A DNA stretch of 64,000 nt, taken from contig NC_064034.1 in assembly GCF_932526225.1 (NCBI RefSeq), forward strand, positions 14,766,887 to 14,830,886, given 5' to 3'. The notes below the pieces were generated by a model. It was not told where the DNA came from. It worked only from the letters and a program-made list of their open reading frames with translations, and did not search any database. Source of the stretch: Nematostella vectensis (taxonomy: Eukaryota > Cnidaria > Anthozoa > Actiniaria > Edwardsiidae). Positions 21,183 through 31,886 of this stretch are shown in pieces (position 1 is the stretch's first letter; every line of letters begins with the position of its first letter). The position numbers were made by a program, and so were the translations under genes.

Positions 21183-21705
21183 TTATACCCTCTTGCAGTA
21201 GCGGCCAAAGGCGTCACATTCGGCGTCGCTTCCAGGCCCCGCCGCCGCCACCCCGTTGAAGTCTGGGTCGGGGTTGGGGTCGGGGTCTTTTTCGGGTCCC
21301 CGCTCCACCATGGTCCACGTGGACGGGTTGGCTCTGGAGGGCTGTGGTGGATGCCGTAGACGCCTAGAGGGTTGCCATAGGCACCCCCTAGACCCCCACC
21401 GCGTTGGGGATGTAGACGGGGGCCCCCTGGAACACACCACCTCCTCGTTGAGGAAGGTAGACGGGGTGGCATTGGAACACCCCCTTGCCTCGCTGGGGGA
21501 TGTACACGGGGTAACCACGGAAGGCGCCTTGTCCCCCTTGGATGACTCCCAACTTGCGTAGAAGGGCTTCTTGTGCTACCGTGCTGGCTTTCCCGACAGC
21601 GTTGGGGATGAACCTCTGGGTGAGCTCGTTGGTGGTGGTCTCGATGGCGCTCTTGGCGAGGTGTTTGACGATGGGACCGAGTAGGGCGGGAAGGATGGAC
21701 TCCAT
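21183..21705 (-). pseudogene. adenovirus pVI/pX-like minor virion protein
   Basis: ATG 21705 opens MESILPALLGPIVKHLAKSA, a hydrophobic or amphipathic helix, followed by three near-repeats of a G-x-F-x-G/C-x-P-V-Y-I/L-P-Q-R-G unit (residues ~58-105). A frameshift in the third unit near 21385 leads to a Gly/Pro-rich tail. An amphipathic head with Gly-rich repeats fits pVI/pX-like membrane-active proteins of Polintons. The exact end is uncertain because of further shifts. Confidence 0.5.
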
Positions 21706-21712
21706 CGTGGCT

Positions 21713-22795
21713 CTAGGAACGACTGCGTCGGGGGTGGGGTATCGCTTTGACGGCGCCGGCCCAAAATGGGACGGGCCGGCCCTCGTCGTCGGTTATGTAG
21801 AGGCCTGCCCGGTAGAGGGACCGTACCCGGGCTGGGTAGTAGAACACCTTTTGGAAGACGCGTTCCACGGCCTTCCCGTCGTCACGTGGGTCTGGGACGA
21901 TGACCCTGAGAAGGTGGCGGGCCGCGCTGCCAAAGACGAAGTTCCCGTCGGTGAGATTGGTGTAGATGTGCAGGTTTTTGAAGTACCTCTTGGCGGAGAC
22001 GTTGGGGTCAATCTACTCGCTGGTCCAGATAGAGGTTCCCCCACGTGTCCTCCGGTCTATCGGTGACCCCTTGGAAGACCACCCAATGGGTGGGTGGATC
22101 GAGAGCATAGTGGTCCAGTACCCTGGTTGGGTCTGAGGGATGCAAGCGGCGACGTGTGGTGGTCGAGTAGTAGTGGGGTTGGAACGTGGCACTGGTGTTG
22201 GCCTGGTTGAGGGTGATTCCATGCCCTTGCACTCGAGGGGGTTGTCACGGACCGTGTAGACCCTACTGGGGTGGGTGAACCCCAGGACCCGAGACAGTTC
22301 CACAGGCACGAGGAGTTGGGCAAACTGCGGTAGCATGATTTCCACCCGACCCTTCTCTTCCGAAGGGTGAACTGGCCACCAGGTGTCGTGACCCACCGCG
22401 CCGTCGAAGTAGGGCTGGTTGAGTTTATTGGTGACTGGCCGGCGGGCTTGGTTCAATCGGTCCACGGCGAGAGAGACTTTCTTGTAAATGTCAAAAGGCC
22501 AGATCGAGCTGAGGGGTCCCACGGAGATTTTCTGCCAGAGGTGCTTTCGCGTGGTCTCCCCGGTTTGCAGGGGATCGGGTCTGCTGGGGAAGACCCATAG
22601 GTGGTACTCGTACTCGGGGTTCTACGTCTGAGGGAAGATGAACTGCGACAGCCCCACCTCCCATTCCCCATCTTTGGGAATCGAGATGTTGTCTGGGGCT
22701 TTGAGGGTAAAGTCCCCGATGCGGTTCGCGGCGTCGGCTCCATCCACGGCGTTGCTCGGGAGGGTCACGTACATGCTGCTGGAGTCCTCGTCCAT
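21713..22795 (-). pseudogene. mCP: Polinton minor capsid (penton-like) protein
   Basis: ATG 22795 begins an acidic, Ser-rich head, then MYVTLPSNAVDGADAANRIG and the segment GEWEVGLSQFIFPQT, hallmark features of the Polinton minor capsid protein. An in-frame TAG follows that segment near 22623. Downstream, the frame of 22522-22240 continues, then shifts near 22240 (C-run) and again near 22020. The final part contains FGSAARHLLRVIVPD and EGRPVPFWAGAVK, matching the family's C-terminus. It lies between integrase and the pVI/pX-like gene. Confidence 0.8.
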
Positions 22796-22843
22796 GGTGC
22801 TTCCGCGGCTCCCCCTGAGGGTCGACTGAGGGAAGGAAGGGTC

Positions 22844-23820
22844 TCACAGAACCTTATGCACCTCGGTGGCCGGCACACAGCTGTTGTACTTGTCGGGCCC
22901 TCCCTTCCAATGGACCCAGTACTCGTCGCGGCCCCCACGCTTCCGGGTTTTCACCACACGGTCGATCTTGAAGTGTTGGGTCTCGGTCAGTTGGCAAGGT
23001 AGCCTTTGGTGAACGTCCGCTTCACCTTGCTGTGGCGTACCTGATCCCCCACCTGGAAGCGTGGTGAGGTCTTCTTTTTCCGCGTCGCGGTCTCTCCGGT
23101 GATGGCCTCAGCGCCCGGAGCCTCGGGGTACAGCGTGGCCCACACCTCTTGGGCATCCTCGGGGGTCACCACTTCCGCGAGGGTCCTCCGAATGCTGCGG
23201 TGGTACGTGTGGTTGTAGTTGTCGACCAAGTCGGGAAGGATGTCCAGGTACCGTCGGGTCTCGTGGTGGGTGAAATAGCGCCACATCCATCCCTTGAACG
23301 TCCTGTTGAACCGCTCTACCACGCTGGCTTTGGTCTCACTCTTGGTAGAAAAGTGGCGGAATCCCCGCTTCTTCAAAAACGCTTGAAACACCCTGTTGCG
23401 AAACTCGGTACCGTCGTCCGTTTGGAGCTTCTCAGGGACGCGATCCCCTCGGAACACGGTGGTGAACGCCGCCACCAGGCTGGCACCCGTCTTGTCCTTC
23501 AGGGGCACCACCCAGGCGAACTTGCTGAGCAAGTCGATCACGGTCAAGAGGTACTTAAACCCCTCGTTGTGCCGGTGGAACGCTTGCATGTCGCACAAGT
23601 CGACCTGTTGTCGGGGGTAGGTCCTACGCGCGGGCGCGTGAAGGTTGAAGGTGGGTTGTGAACGTAATCAGTTCTTCACGTAGCTCAGGCTCGGACCCGC
23701 CTCCCCCCTCACAGCCCGCGCCAGCTTGGCCACTCCCCCCAAGCTCCCCGCACTCCGTGGGTTGTAGTACGTCCTGTGGAGGAGCGCATCCCAAGCCTTT
23801 CTCTTCTTCGAGGTCTCCAT
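22844..23820 (-). pseudogene. INT: retroviral-type integrase with chromodomain
   Basis: ATG 23820 (METSKKRKAW). N-terminal YYNPRSAGSLGGVAKLARAV is the conserved segment preceding the core in Polinton integrases. The rve core shows QVDLCDMQAF (first Asp), LTVIDLLSKFAWV, QTDDGTEFRNRVF (second Asp) and KASVVERFNRTFKGW (Glu). A TGA interrupts near 23669 and a frameshift near 22990 separates the core from a C-terminal chromodomain (KIDRVVKTRKRGGRDEYWVH, WKGG). It catalyses integration of the linear element, producing the 6-bp target duplication. Confidence 0.88.
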
Positions 23821-24011
23821 GGACCTCGCGTTTCTCGTAGGGGGGGCTATCCAGTTGGGAGGCGTGGATCTCGATGTGCCCTCGACAGCACGCAAGCATA
23901 CAGCGAAGGCGTTCCCACCTGGAGTGGCACTGTACAAAAGGGTTCGTGGGGTCTGGCGCGCAGCACTGCATCGTTCTGTACACTGAAAAGGGGGTGGCGG
24001 AGTTTTCTCTT

Positions 24012-27000
24012 TTATGCGTGGGACAAGCCCACGTGACCGTAAGGTAGGGTGTGGATCCCATCCTGAAGAAGCACACGCTTGTCGTAGACCATACGGAAGG
24101 TCTTCCTGGAGGGTACGGTGTGTAAGGTCTTCCGCTGCACGTCGCGCCGGATGGAAAACGGTTCGGTGACCACGCGGAAACCTTCCAGACCTTCCTCGAG
24201 CAGCGCCTCCATGGTCTGCATGGTCATCACGTCGGCGCTCCGCACGTTGAGGTGCAACCCCTTAAACTTACAGACAGAGACGCCACCGCGGGTGCGGTAG
24301 GAGTAGCTCCTTGGGCCTTTGGAGACGAACTTCACGATGTTGTCCCCAGGTGGTAGCTCACTGGTCAAGTCACCCAAGTAGTTGCCTATACGTGGTTCCC
24401 AATCTCCCGGCGTCCAGACGTAGATCACGCTATCGTTGTCGTGATACAGGCACCGGTCCTTCAGTTGGCTCATCGTGTCCTACAGCTTTAGGCGTGCGTA
24501 CGTGGTGGTCAGCGCGGCGTACACCACGTTGGTGTGGTGTCGGGGTGTCACGAACTCCTCGTTCATCTCGTACTGAACCTGGAGCATGTCCTCGCTGACC
24601 ACCATCACGTCCTTGACTTCGGCTTGATCTCCCATCAGCAGCTCGATGTAGCGTGAGGGCTCTGTCACGTACTCCGTCTGGCCGCTCTCCAAACTTACCC
24701 CACATGCTGTTGAGGAGCAGCTTGGCCATCGCCCGCAGTCCGGGGCTGCTCTGGATCTTGGTGCGCTCCAGAGGGATGCCCTGACGCGCAGCGTACTCGG
24801 CTAGGTACTCCTCCTTCTGCGCCTCTGTCGTGCACTCAGAAGGCCATCCTGAAGCCTCCTGCTTCATCTTCAGGAAGATACTCACGTAGTCCTGGAACAA
24901 GACTTCCCAGTCTTCCCAGTGCCACACTTCGTAGACCTCCAGCACCCTGTAACCCTGGCGCAGGGCCTCGTTCACCTCGGGGTGGCACCAGGTCCCCAGC
25001 AGTGCACGCTCCTCGTCGTTGGTATGGGGGCACGCCCCTTTCACCGAGGCTTCAGCACAAGCCGCGCAGAGGGAAAACACCAGCTTGCCATTCAGGTGAA
25101 CGGGTAGGACCGGGAAGAACAAGTCGTTGGGCGGAAGGATCTTGAGCTTGAGGAGTCGCTGATAGACCCTGAGATCCTCCTCGAACTGCTCCGTGATGAT
25201 CTCAGGGTGGCCCACCGGGTAAGGTTGGTAGAAATTCACCCAGGGGTACAGGGAGCAAAAGTCCACGTAGCGAATCTCGCTTCCCTCAGAAAGGTCCTGC
25301 ACGTTCTGGCGCAGCGTGATGGCGTTTGTCCGTCCCCCGAAGAAGGCGTCCCGAGGGTTTAAGGGTACCGTCTTCTCCACAGTCATGGCTAGAGACCTCA
25401 GGGCTGGGTCTTCTTTGAGCACCTTGACAAAGGCACACTCCCAGACCTCCACCATCTTGTACCCTTGAGCCTTGATGGTCGCGCTTCGTTGCAACGTCTT
25501 GTCGTGCAGTGCCCCCATGGTGAGCTTCTTGTTGGAGCTCGGTGTCTTGGGATTCTGATAACACTGGGGGCAGCCATGGTAATAACACCCGTGGTACTCG
25601 TAGACTGTCCTGGTGGCCTCGGCGTACCCGTCCACTCTGTAGTCCCCCACCCGAAACTCGCCTTGGGCACTCGTGGCGGTCTGAAGGGTCACCCCATCGC
25701 GCTGGCTGCGGTACTGGAGCCAAAGAAGCGTTTTGGCGGACTGCACATCGTGTGGACGGTACCCACGGCGAGGAAGGATGGCCACGGTGTCCTCAGGCAG
25801 GTAGGAGGTGCGCAGAACTCTGCTGGCCAGTGAAGCAATCGTCACACAGTCTTCAAAGGGGTCCACGGTGGTCAAGGAGTACACCAGGTGACGGAAGGCC
25901 AGGACGGCCCGCTTGAGAACCTCGACATCTTGGTGGCAATACGCGGCCAGCTGGTCCTTCAGCACCCATCGAATCCCCCGCTGCACCTGCTCAGTGTGCC
26001 ACTACCTCAGGGCCGCCGCTTCGACCGGTGACTTGCTCTCAAGATCGTAGTAGCTCAGATCAGGGATAGGGCCCTCGTACCCTTGGTGCTCGGGGATGTT
26101 GAAGAAATGGGGAAACGCGCCTTTGCAAGCCACATCCTCAAAACCAAAGACTTTAGGAAGTTTAGCCAAGGCCATCTGAAAAAAGTTCAAGGTGCACTTC
26201 AACGTGATCTTCCACTCGGGGACACTGAGGTACATCACTTTTCCACCATTGAAGATCACGTTAGACTTGATGGCGTGACGGAGCATGAACTCCAGGATGG
26301 GGTACGAGTCGTACCCCTTGAAGTTGTGGGCCAAGCACGTGTAGCCCTCGTTGGTGTAGCCCCCGTCGCTTTCACCAAACAGCCACCCACAGAACGCCTC
26401 GACCGAGGTGAAACTGTACTTTCGAGGTCCACATTTGGGACAGTCGCCTTTGTCCATGGCCCACGTGTAGCACCTGTGACACATCTTCTGCACACCAGCG
26501 AAGTTTACGGTATGGCCCGAAGCCATAGGTTGGGCCTCGAAATCGAAGATGATGTAGTGGAACTCGTCTTTATCCCTCTTGGACACGGCCTCCCCAACAG
26601 GCATGAAACACAAGTGACCAGGGGGTACCCTCTCTTTACAGATGGAGCACTGGTCCTCCTCACACACGTGGGGCTTGTCGGGGTTCGCCTTGTGCATATT
26701 CAACACCTCGCCGCAGGCCGTGCACTGATGATACCGCTGGCAGTACGACCACCGTACCGTTTTTCCACGACTATCAGGATGCGACTTGACCTTACGGTGA
26801 TTCTCAAAACAGGTCTGGGTACGAAAGTAGCGGCGACAGTCGGGACAGTGTCTCCAGAGCCAGGGTAGGGGGTTGACCGTCCCAGCACCTGGGGAGAGCA
26901 GCCTCTCACTCCACAACTCCCACACTCTCTGAGGCAACGGTGTCGGGGATTCGAGTAGCCCTTGTTGCACTGTACACAGAAATAAGTGCACCTCAAGACC

Positions 27001-27098
27001 CGATGGACTTTGGTCAGGTAGTCGTAGTGTCCCTCGGCGTAGCACAGGTACAAACGGTGCTTCACCTCCCGAACCTCACCCGTGTAGATCAGTGTCAA
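24012..27098 (-). pseudogene. POLB: protein-primed family B DNA polymerase
   Basis: About 1,030 codons. Zinc-like Cys/His clusters sit at the N-terminus (HCPDCRRYFRTQTCFENH). The exonuclease has FDFEAQ (Exo I), HNFKGYDSYPI (Exo II) and AAYCHQDVEVL (Exo III). The polymerase has YVDFCSLYPWVN (motif A), KLLLNSMWGKFGER (motif B) and YHDNDSVIYV (motif C), and ends with YDKRV...LPYG as in other Polintons. Breaks: a frameshift near 26880, a TAG near 26000, a frameshift near 24700 and a TAG near 24480. The first codon is uncertain; 27098 is TTG, so the true start may lie at an internal or upstream codon. Confidence 0.9.
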
Positions 27099-27402
27099 AA
27101 GCCTGTCAAACCCTCACGCCAAAACCACCAAGGAAACCCCGCGCTAAAAAGACCCCACAGCCAGCACAAAAGAACGGTCCACCAAGCACCAATGAGAACG
27201 TAACCCGTGAGCAACACGCCACCCTTTAAAAAACACGCCATGCAATCAAGACTTTTTTAATTTTACGACGCCACAAAACAAGCACTAAAGGATCCTAGAG
27301 AAGAAAAAACCATGAATCACCAAGCTCGACCACGGTTCCCAAGACCTCAAGAGCACCGTGACCTGCCGCTGTTGCCCACTCGACGGGTTCTGCAGTCACC
27401 GA

Positions 27403-27774
27403 TGCATGGCACGCGCCGCCGTAGCGATGAAAACGCGCGCCCGTGAGCTGGCAAGGGAGGCCAAAAGACTGCGATTCCTTGAGGAAAAACGGCGTTTGGC
27501 TAAAGAGAGAGGGAAAGAGGAAAAAGCCAAAAGAGAGAGAGACACCCTCGAAAAGGAAGGAGAACCCTCAGGAACAGCCGCCGCCATGATTTCTCCCAAA
27601 AAACCCTGCACCCCCTGTATCGACCTGACGGAGAGTGATAGCAGCGATAGTGACACGGACCAACTCCAAATAGTCCTCGAACAACTCCCAAGCTCACCCT
27701 ACATCCCTTGTCTCTCACCCGGGGAAACCGACGAGAGTCTCATGGAGTACTGGATTAACGTGAACCAGGAATAA
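27403..27774 (+). CDS. small protein with SUMO-interaction-like motif
   Basis: The open frame extends to 27358 and earlier, but the first ATG is near 27403. Upstream codons encode CRCCPLDGFCSHRC, a zinc-like Cys/His cluster, so a spliced or non-ATG start is possible. The body is a charged helix (LAREAKRLRFLEEKRRLAKE). It is followed by CIDLTESDSSDSDTD, which fits the hydrophobic-acidic SUMO-interaction pattern (I/V-D-L-T plus acidic/Ser). It is the only uninterrupted plus-strand gene of Polinton 1, divergent from PolB. A regulatory role through the host SUMO system is inference. Confidence 0.5.
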   Translation, partial: CMARAAVAMKTRARELAREAKRLRFLEEKRRLAKERGKEEKAKRERDTLEKEGEPSGTAAAMISPKKPCTPCIDLTESDSSDSDTDQLQIVLEQLPSSPYIPCLSPGETDESLMEYWINVNQE

Positions 27775-27849
27775 AGAAAAAAACAACACGACTTCAAGGA
27801 CACTCCTCTCTTTTTATTAACATCACCTAACCTCGTTGTCATCACAAGA

Positions 27850-28140
27850 TCATCCTAATAAAAAGCACGATTTCCTACGCACTCGTCTGTTTTTTTCTAA
27901 GCTTCTTTGGCCTTCCTCACCCACTCCCCCTACCCTCTCTCGCCGACGCACATCCACGGCTGGCGGCACGCTCCGTTCATGACCCCAGCGGTACACGTCC
28001 GTGACCGTTAAGTTATGCACGCAATCCCTCATCAAATCGTACCACACACGACAAAGACCCCACCGCAAGCACAAAAGAACGGCCCACAAAGCACCAATGA
28101 GAACTTTGCCCGTGAGCAACACGCCACCCTTTAAGAACAC
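27850..28140 (-). CDS. small putative membrane protein
   Basis: A 96-codon frame: hydrophobic LLTGKVLIGALWAVLLCLRW followed by VWYDLMRDCVHN and a basic Arg-rich tail. The VWYDLMRDCVHN segment recurs in the duplicated unit at about 28870-28905. Family unknown; presumably an element-encoded membrane protein. Confidence 0.4.
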   Translation of the reverse strand: MFLKGGVLLTGKVLIGALWAVLLCLRWGLCRVWYDLMRDCVHNLTVTDVYRWGHERSVPPAVDVRRRERVGGVGEEGQRSLEKNRRVRRKSCFLLG

Positions 28141-28261
28141 GCCATACGGTCAAGACTTTTTTCTTAATTTTACGACGCCACAAAACAAGCACTAAAGAAT
28201 TCCCAAGACCCGAAGATCACTCTAGCATCGACATCAACACCCTCTGCACCCGCAGTTCCCA

Positions 28262-28569
28262 ATGCGTGGCGAACGATGCCGAGGTCGGGGCCCAAAGAGA
28301 GACCCTCGAGAAGAAAGGAGAACCCTCAGGGACAACCACGGACACGATGCCTTCCAAAAAAAACCTGCATCGTCGATCGGCGTTTGGTTAGAGAGAAAGA
28401 GAAAGAGGCCAAGGCCCAAAGAGAGACCCTCGAGAAGAAAGGAGAACCCTCAGGGACAACCACGGACACGATGCCTTCCAAAAAAACCTGCATCGTCGAT
28501 CCGACGACGAGTGATAGCAGTGAGGAGGATAGCGACACGGACCGAATCCTGATCGCTCTCTTTTATTAG
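28262..28569 (+). pseudogene. degenerate repeated paralogue of the SIM protein
   Basis: Two head-to-tail copies of a segment (ETLEKKGEPSGTTTDTMPSK) match the middle of the 27403-27774 protein (DTLEKEGEPSGT). The second ends DSSEEDSDTD like the parent's acidic tail. The IDLT core is not kept intact and no upstream Cys cluster remains. Confidence 0.6.
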
Positions 28570-28824
28570 CATCACCTAAAGAAGACAACACGACTCCAAG
28601 GACACTCTTCTCTCTCTTTTATTAGCATCACCTACACCTTTTTGCCATCACTAAGATCAGCCTAATAAAAACACGATTCCATACGTACTCCCCTTTTTTT
28701 TTAATCTTCTTTGGCGGACCCTAAACGAATGACCCTCGCGTTCCACATCTCCGCGGCCGCCTTCCTCACCCACCCCCCTACCCTCTCTCGCCGGCTCACA
28801 TCCACGGCTGGCGGCACGCTCCGT

Positions 28825-29157
28825 TCATGACCCTAGCGGTACACGTCCGTGACCGTTATGCACGCAATCCCTCATCAAATCGTACCACACACGACGGCCC
28901 CGAGAGAGCATCCCCAAGTCCTCCATCATACCACACAAACTCGCCCATAAGAGACCCATCCCATCCATCACGGTTCCGCTCACCGACAAAGCCAACACAC
29001 GTGAATCAAAACCACTCTCAGCAACCTGACGTTTAAATAAGAGGGCCACGACCGCATACACAAAATAGTTTATTACACTGTGCATGGGAAACGTATCGAC
29101 GACATCAACACTAACGCTAGACTCATCCGCTAACTCTACCGAAGGTGTGTCCTTCAT
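28825..29157 (-). CDS. putative membrane protein, duplicate unit
   Basis: From ATG 29157 the frame reads MKDTPSVELADESSVSVDVV. It continues through hydrophobic HSVINYFVYAVVALLF and VLALSVSGTVMDGMGLLWA to VWYDLMRDCVHN, which it shares with 27850-28140. It follows the GRF gene by 15 bases on the same strand. The upstream continuation of the open frame (29451-29160) is a shadow of the GRF gene. Confidence 0.4.
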   Translation of the reverse strand: MKDTPSVELADESSVSVDVVDTFPMHSVINYFVYAVVALLFKRQVAESGFDSRVLALSVSGTVMDGMGLLWASLCGMMEDLGMLSRGRRVWYDLMRDCVHNGHGRVPLGS

Positions 29158-29171
29158 CTCAGTCTGACCCT

Positions 29172-29774
29172 CTACAGTTCCATCCTCTCGGCGTCGTTTC
29201 CGCGCCCGAGAAGCAACGGCTCCAGCTCCTTCTTCCTCTTCACCAACATCATCATCTTTGCTTCCTTCTCCCTCTTCTTTTGCTCCTTCTTCTCCACCTC
29301 CTCCTTGATCACCGGCTTGTAAAGCACAGCCCTCTTCTTCTTCTGAGGGAGTGCCTGGTACAGCGCCTCCGCCGCTTTCGTCGCCGCCACCATCTCCTCC
29401 TCCGCCTCCTCCTCCTCGGAAGATGTTGGGATCCCCTGAGCCGGGCGCCATATGTTAGACGGTTCCTGAGGCCGCTCGCCTGCCCACGCAAAACTGTCAC
29501 ACGGAAGGTTGGGGGCTGGAACGCAACACTTGAAGTACACACGGCCCTTGTTCTTCTCGCTTCCGGACACCAAGGTTTTGGTGATCAAGTCGTGCTCACA
29601 CGTCGGAAACTCGTTCACTCTGGTCACCTCGGGAATGGCCTTCCGAATATGAAGCGCTTGCTCCTCCGTGTAATAGAATCCACAGCCCACCACGCGATTG
29701 GCGTAGTCCACTTCCGCGCCACATTGCACCAAAGCGCCTGAACGTTTCACGGTCTCGCCACAAAAACACTTCAT
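29172..29774 (-). CDS. GRF-type zinc-finger protein
   Basis: ATG 29774 (MKCFCGETVKR), 200 codons, uninterrupted. It contains two Cys clusters: KCFCGETVKR...CG...CGFYY and, at residues ~60-90, CEH...KNKGRVYFKCCVPAPNLPCDSFAW. The NKGRxYxxC...CxxFxW signature is that of GRF zinc fingers, which bind single-stranded nucleic acid in DNA repair and topoisomerase proteins. The remainder is a Glu/Lys-rich coiled region (KKEQKKREKEAKMMMLVKRK). Its first ~80 codons lie within the right TIR. Role in replication or end protection is inference. Confidence 0.65.
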   Translation of the reverse strand: MKCFCGETVKRSGALVQCGAEVDYANRVVGCGFYYTEEQALHIRKAIPEVTRVNEFPTCEHDLITKTLVSGSEKNKGRVYFKCCVPAPNLPCDSFAWAGERPQEPSNIWRPAQGIPTSSEEEEAEEEMVAATKAAEALYQALPQKKKRAVLYKPVIKEEVEKKEQKKREKEAKMMMLVKRKKELEPLLLGRGNDAERMEL

Positions 29775-30121
29775 ACCTCAAGCCCTGTGAAGACTCAACT
29801 GAACCCTGCACGCTACCTTCTTAACAAGATGACACCTCACCCCCACATTCCTGAGCCGCTTATTTTGCTTATTTTGCTTTTGCATCAATTAAACGATTCA
29901 ATTTTAACCCTTTGTTCTTTTTTGACAGGTCCTTTGACGGGTTGTCACATTCCATACATTCCTGAGCAGCTTTTGACAGGTCCTCGTTTGCATCATCTCA
30001 ATATGCTAATTTGCGGTTATACCTCTGCTTTTTTTTGATTGGTTCCCTTTTGACAGGTCCTATGACGTCATCCTCATGCCAATATGCTAATTCCAGGTTA
30101 TCGATACTACCATATACTTCT
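29486..30121 (-). repeat. Polinton 1 right TIR
   Basis: Inverted copy of 17095-17711, differing by a small duplication (TTATTTTGC repeated) and point changes. It ends at the AGTGTG target duplication. Confidence 0.92.
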
Positions 30122-30136
30122 AGTGTGCTGAAATAC

Positions 30137-31878
30137 ACCGCGGTGAAGTTAGCAACTAATTCAGCAGCTAATTCAAGTAGTGAAGTTAGCAGCGAATTCA
30201 GCAACCTATTCGAACCAAAGTTATAACAACGTCCTGATTTAACCAAATCTCGTCTGCAAACACTTAAATCTTATGTATTATGATTGTTTAGTGAACTACC
30301 GACCATTGTACAATTTCGTGGCTGTTCAGATTTTATGCAAATTACGTAGAAATTGGTTATTCATATAAAACTGCTAAATTGGTTGTAGTTTGTTGTTTCT
30401 TGGGCTTCTTGTATACAAAAAAAGGAATGAGATGATAAAGAGTAAATATCTTTTACAGGATAAAGAGAATAGTCTTTTTTCTCTTAAAATCGAATACAGA
30501 AAGAGTTTAATCATCCACTCTGCTATTATTGACCTTGAGGTCACACGACAGACAGGGTAATTCGATACGCAAGGAACTTATGATTCTCATTTTACTAAAA
30601 CAGTCTCTGCGGCTGAAAAACAAAACTTTAATAATGTGGTAAAACATGGGGTATTGATGGGTAACTTTAGCACCTTGTTCTAAACCCGATAAATACCAAA
30701 AGCGCAAAGTAAAAAAGGGCATATCCACAGGTCGATTTCCCCAGATCTGGAATGATAAGCCTGCAGGGGTGACAAAAGGCTATAGGAAAACTATAGTCTC
30801 AATGCCATTTATAGAATTCGGAGTGAGTGGTAGAGCCTCGAACATTGGGTATGGATGGGTAACTTGAGAACATTGTTCTAAACCCGATACCAATAGCGCA
30901 AGTAAAAAAGACATGTCCACAGGTCGTTTTTCCCAAATCTAGAATAATAAGCCTGCAGGGGTGACCAAAGCCTATCGGAAAACTATAGTCTCAATGCCAT
31001 CTATAGAATTCGGAGCGAGTGGTAGATCGCGAACATTGTCAATTGATTTGTAACTTGAGCAACTTGTTCTAAACCCGATAAATACCAATAGCTCAAAGTA
31101 AAAAAAGACATATCCACAGGTCGTTTTCCCTAAATCTAGAATCTTGAGCCAGCAAGGGTGACTAAGGGCTATTTGAAAACTATAGTCTCGATGCCATCTA
31201 TAGAATTCAGAGCGAGTGGTAGAGCCACGAACATTGTCAATTGATTTGTAACTTGAGCACCTTGTTCTAAACCCGATAATAACCAATAACGCAAAGTAAA
31301 AAAAAACATATCCACAGGTCGATTTCCCCAAATCTGGAATAATAAGCCTGCAGGGGTGACCAAAGCCTATCGGAAAACTATAGTCTCAATGCCATCTATA
31401 GAATTCGAAGCGTGTGGTAGAGCCGCGAACATAGGGTATTGATGTGTAACTTGAGCACATTGTTCTAAACACGAAAAATACCAAAAGCGCAAAGTAAAAA
31501 AGGCATGGATGTTCTGGATTCGATTTTAAGAGAAAAAATACTATTCTCTTTATCCTGTGAAAGATATTTACTATTTATCATCTCATTCCCTTTTTTTGTA
31601 TACAAGAAGCCCAAGAAACAACAAACTACAACCAATTTAGCAGTTTTATATGAATAACCAATTTCTACGTAATTTGCATAAAATCTGAACAGCCACGAAA
31701 TTGTACAATGGTCGGTAGTTCACTAAACAATCATAATACATAAGATTTAAGTGTTTACAGACGAGATTTGGTTAAATCAGGACGTTATTATAACTTTGGT
31801 CCGAATTGGTTGATGAATTCGCTGCTAACTTCACTACTTGAATTAGCTGCTGAATTAGTTGCTAACTTCACCGCGGTG
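30137..31878. mobile_element. non-autonomous long-TIR DNA transposon
   Basis: Inverted arms of about 360 bp, starting (C)ACCGCGGTGAAGTTAGC at both ends, flanked by the 8-bp duplication TGAAATAC (30129-30136 and 31879-31886). Eight-base duplications suggest hAT-type mobilisation. The middle has 4-5 copies of a ~196-bp tandem repeat and no transposase. Confidence 0.82.
30650..31500. repeat. ~196-bp tandem repeat
   Basis: The GTAACTT(T/G)AG(C/A) landmark recurs at about 30660, 30857, 31049, 31247 and 31443, giving a period of 192-198 bp. Each unit contains AAAACTATAGTCTC and ATAGAATTCGGAG-like segments. Minus-strand open frames across it (31331-30972) reflect the repeat, not a gene. Confidence 0.85.
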
Positions 31879-31886
31879 TGAAATAC

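Larger units (their letters stand above)
27247..28830. repeat. tandem duplication inside Polinton 1
   Basis: A ~0.9-kb unit recurs: the TTTTACGACGCCACAAAACAAGCACTAAAG segment near 27254 recurs near 28166, and the later block from CACGATTTCC to CACGCTCCGTTCATGACCC (27868-27985) recurs at 28672-28832. Each unit carries a copy of a small Glu/Lys-rich gene. Confidence 0.75.
17095..30121 (-). mobile_element. Polinton/Maverick element 1
   Basis: A 13-kb element bounded by ~620-bp terminal inverted repeats beginning AG(T/A)AGTATATGGTAGTATCG and flanked by the 6-bp target duplication AGTGTG (17089-17094 and 30122-30127). Six-base duplications and AG...CT termini are characteristic of Polintons. Main genes are on the minus strand in the order PolB, integrase, minor capsid, pVI/pX-like, major capsid, core-like, PX-like. 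Most genes carry a stop or frameshift. No packaging ATPase or adenain-like protease was found. Confidence 0.93.

Noticed and set aside
29158-29451. Gly/Glu-rich N-terminal half of the 208-codon minus ORF
   Set aside because: It is the GRF gene read in another frame; only the part after 29157 was kept.
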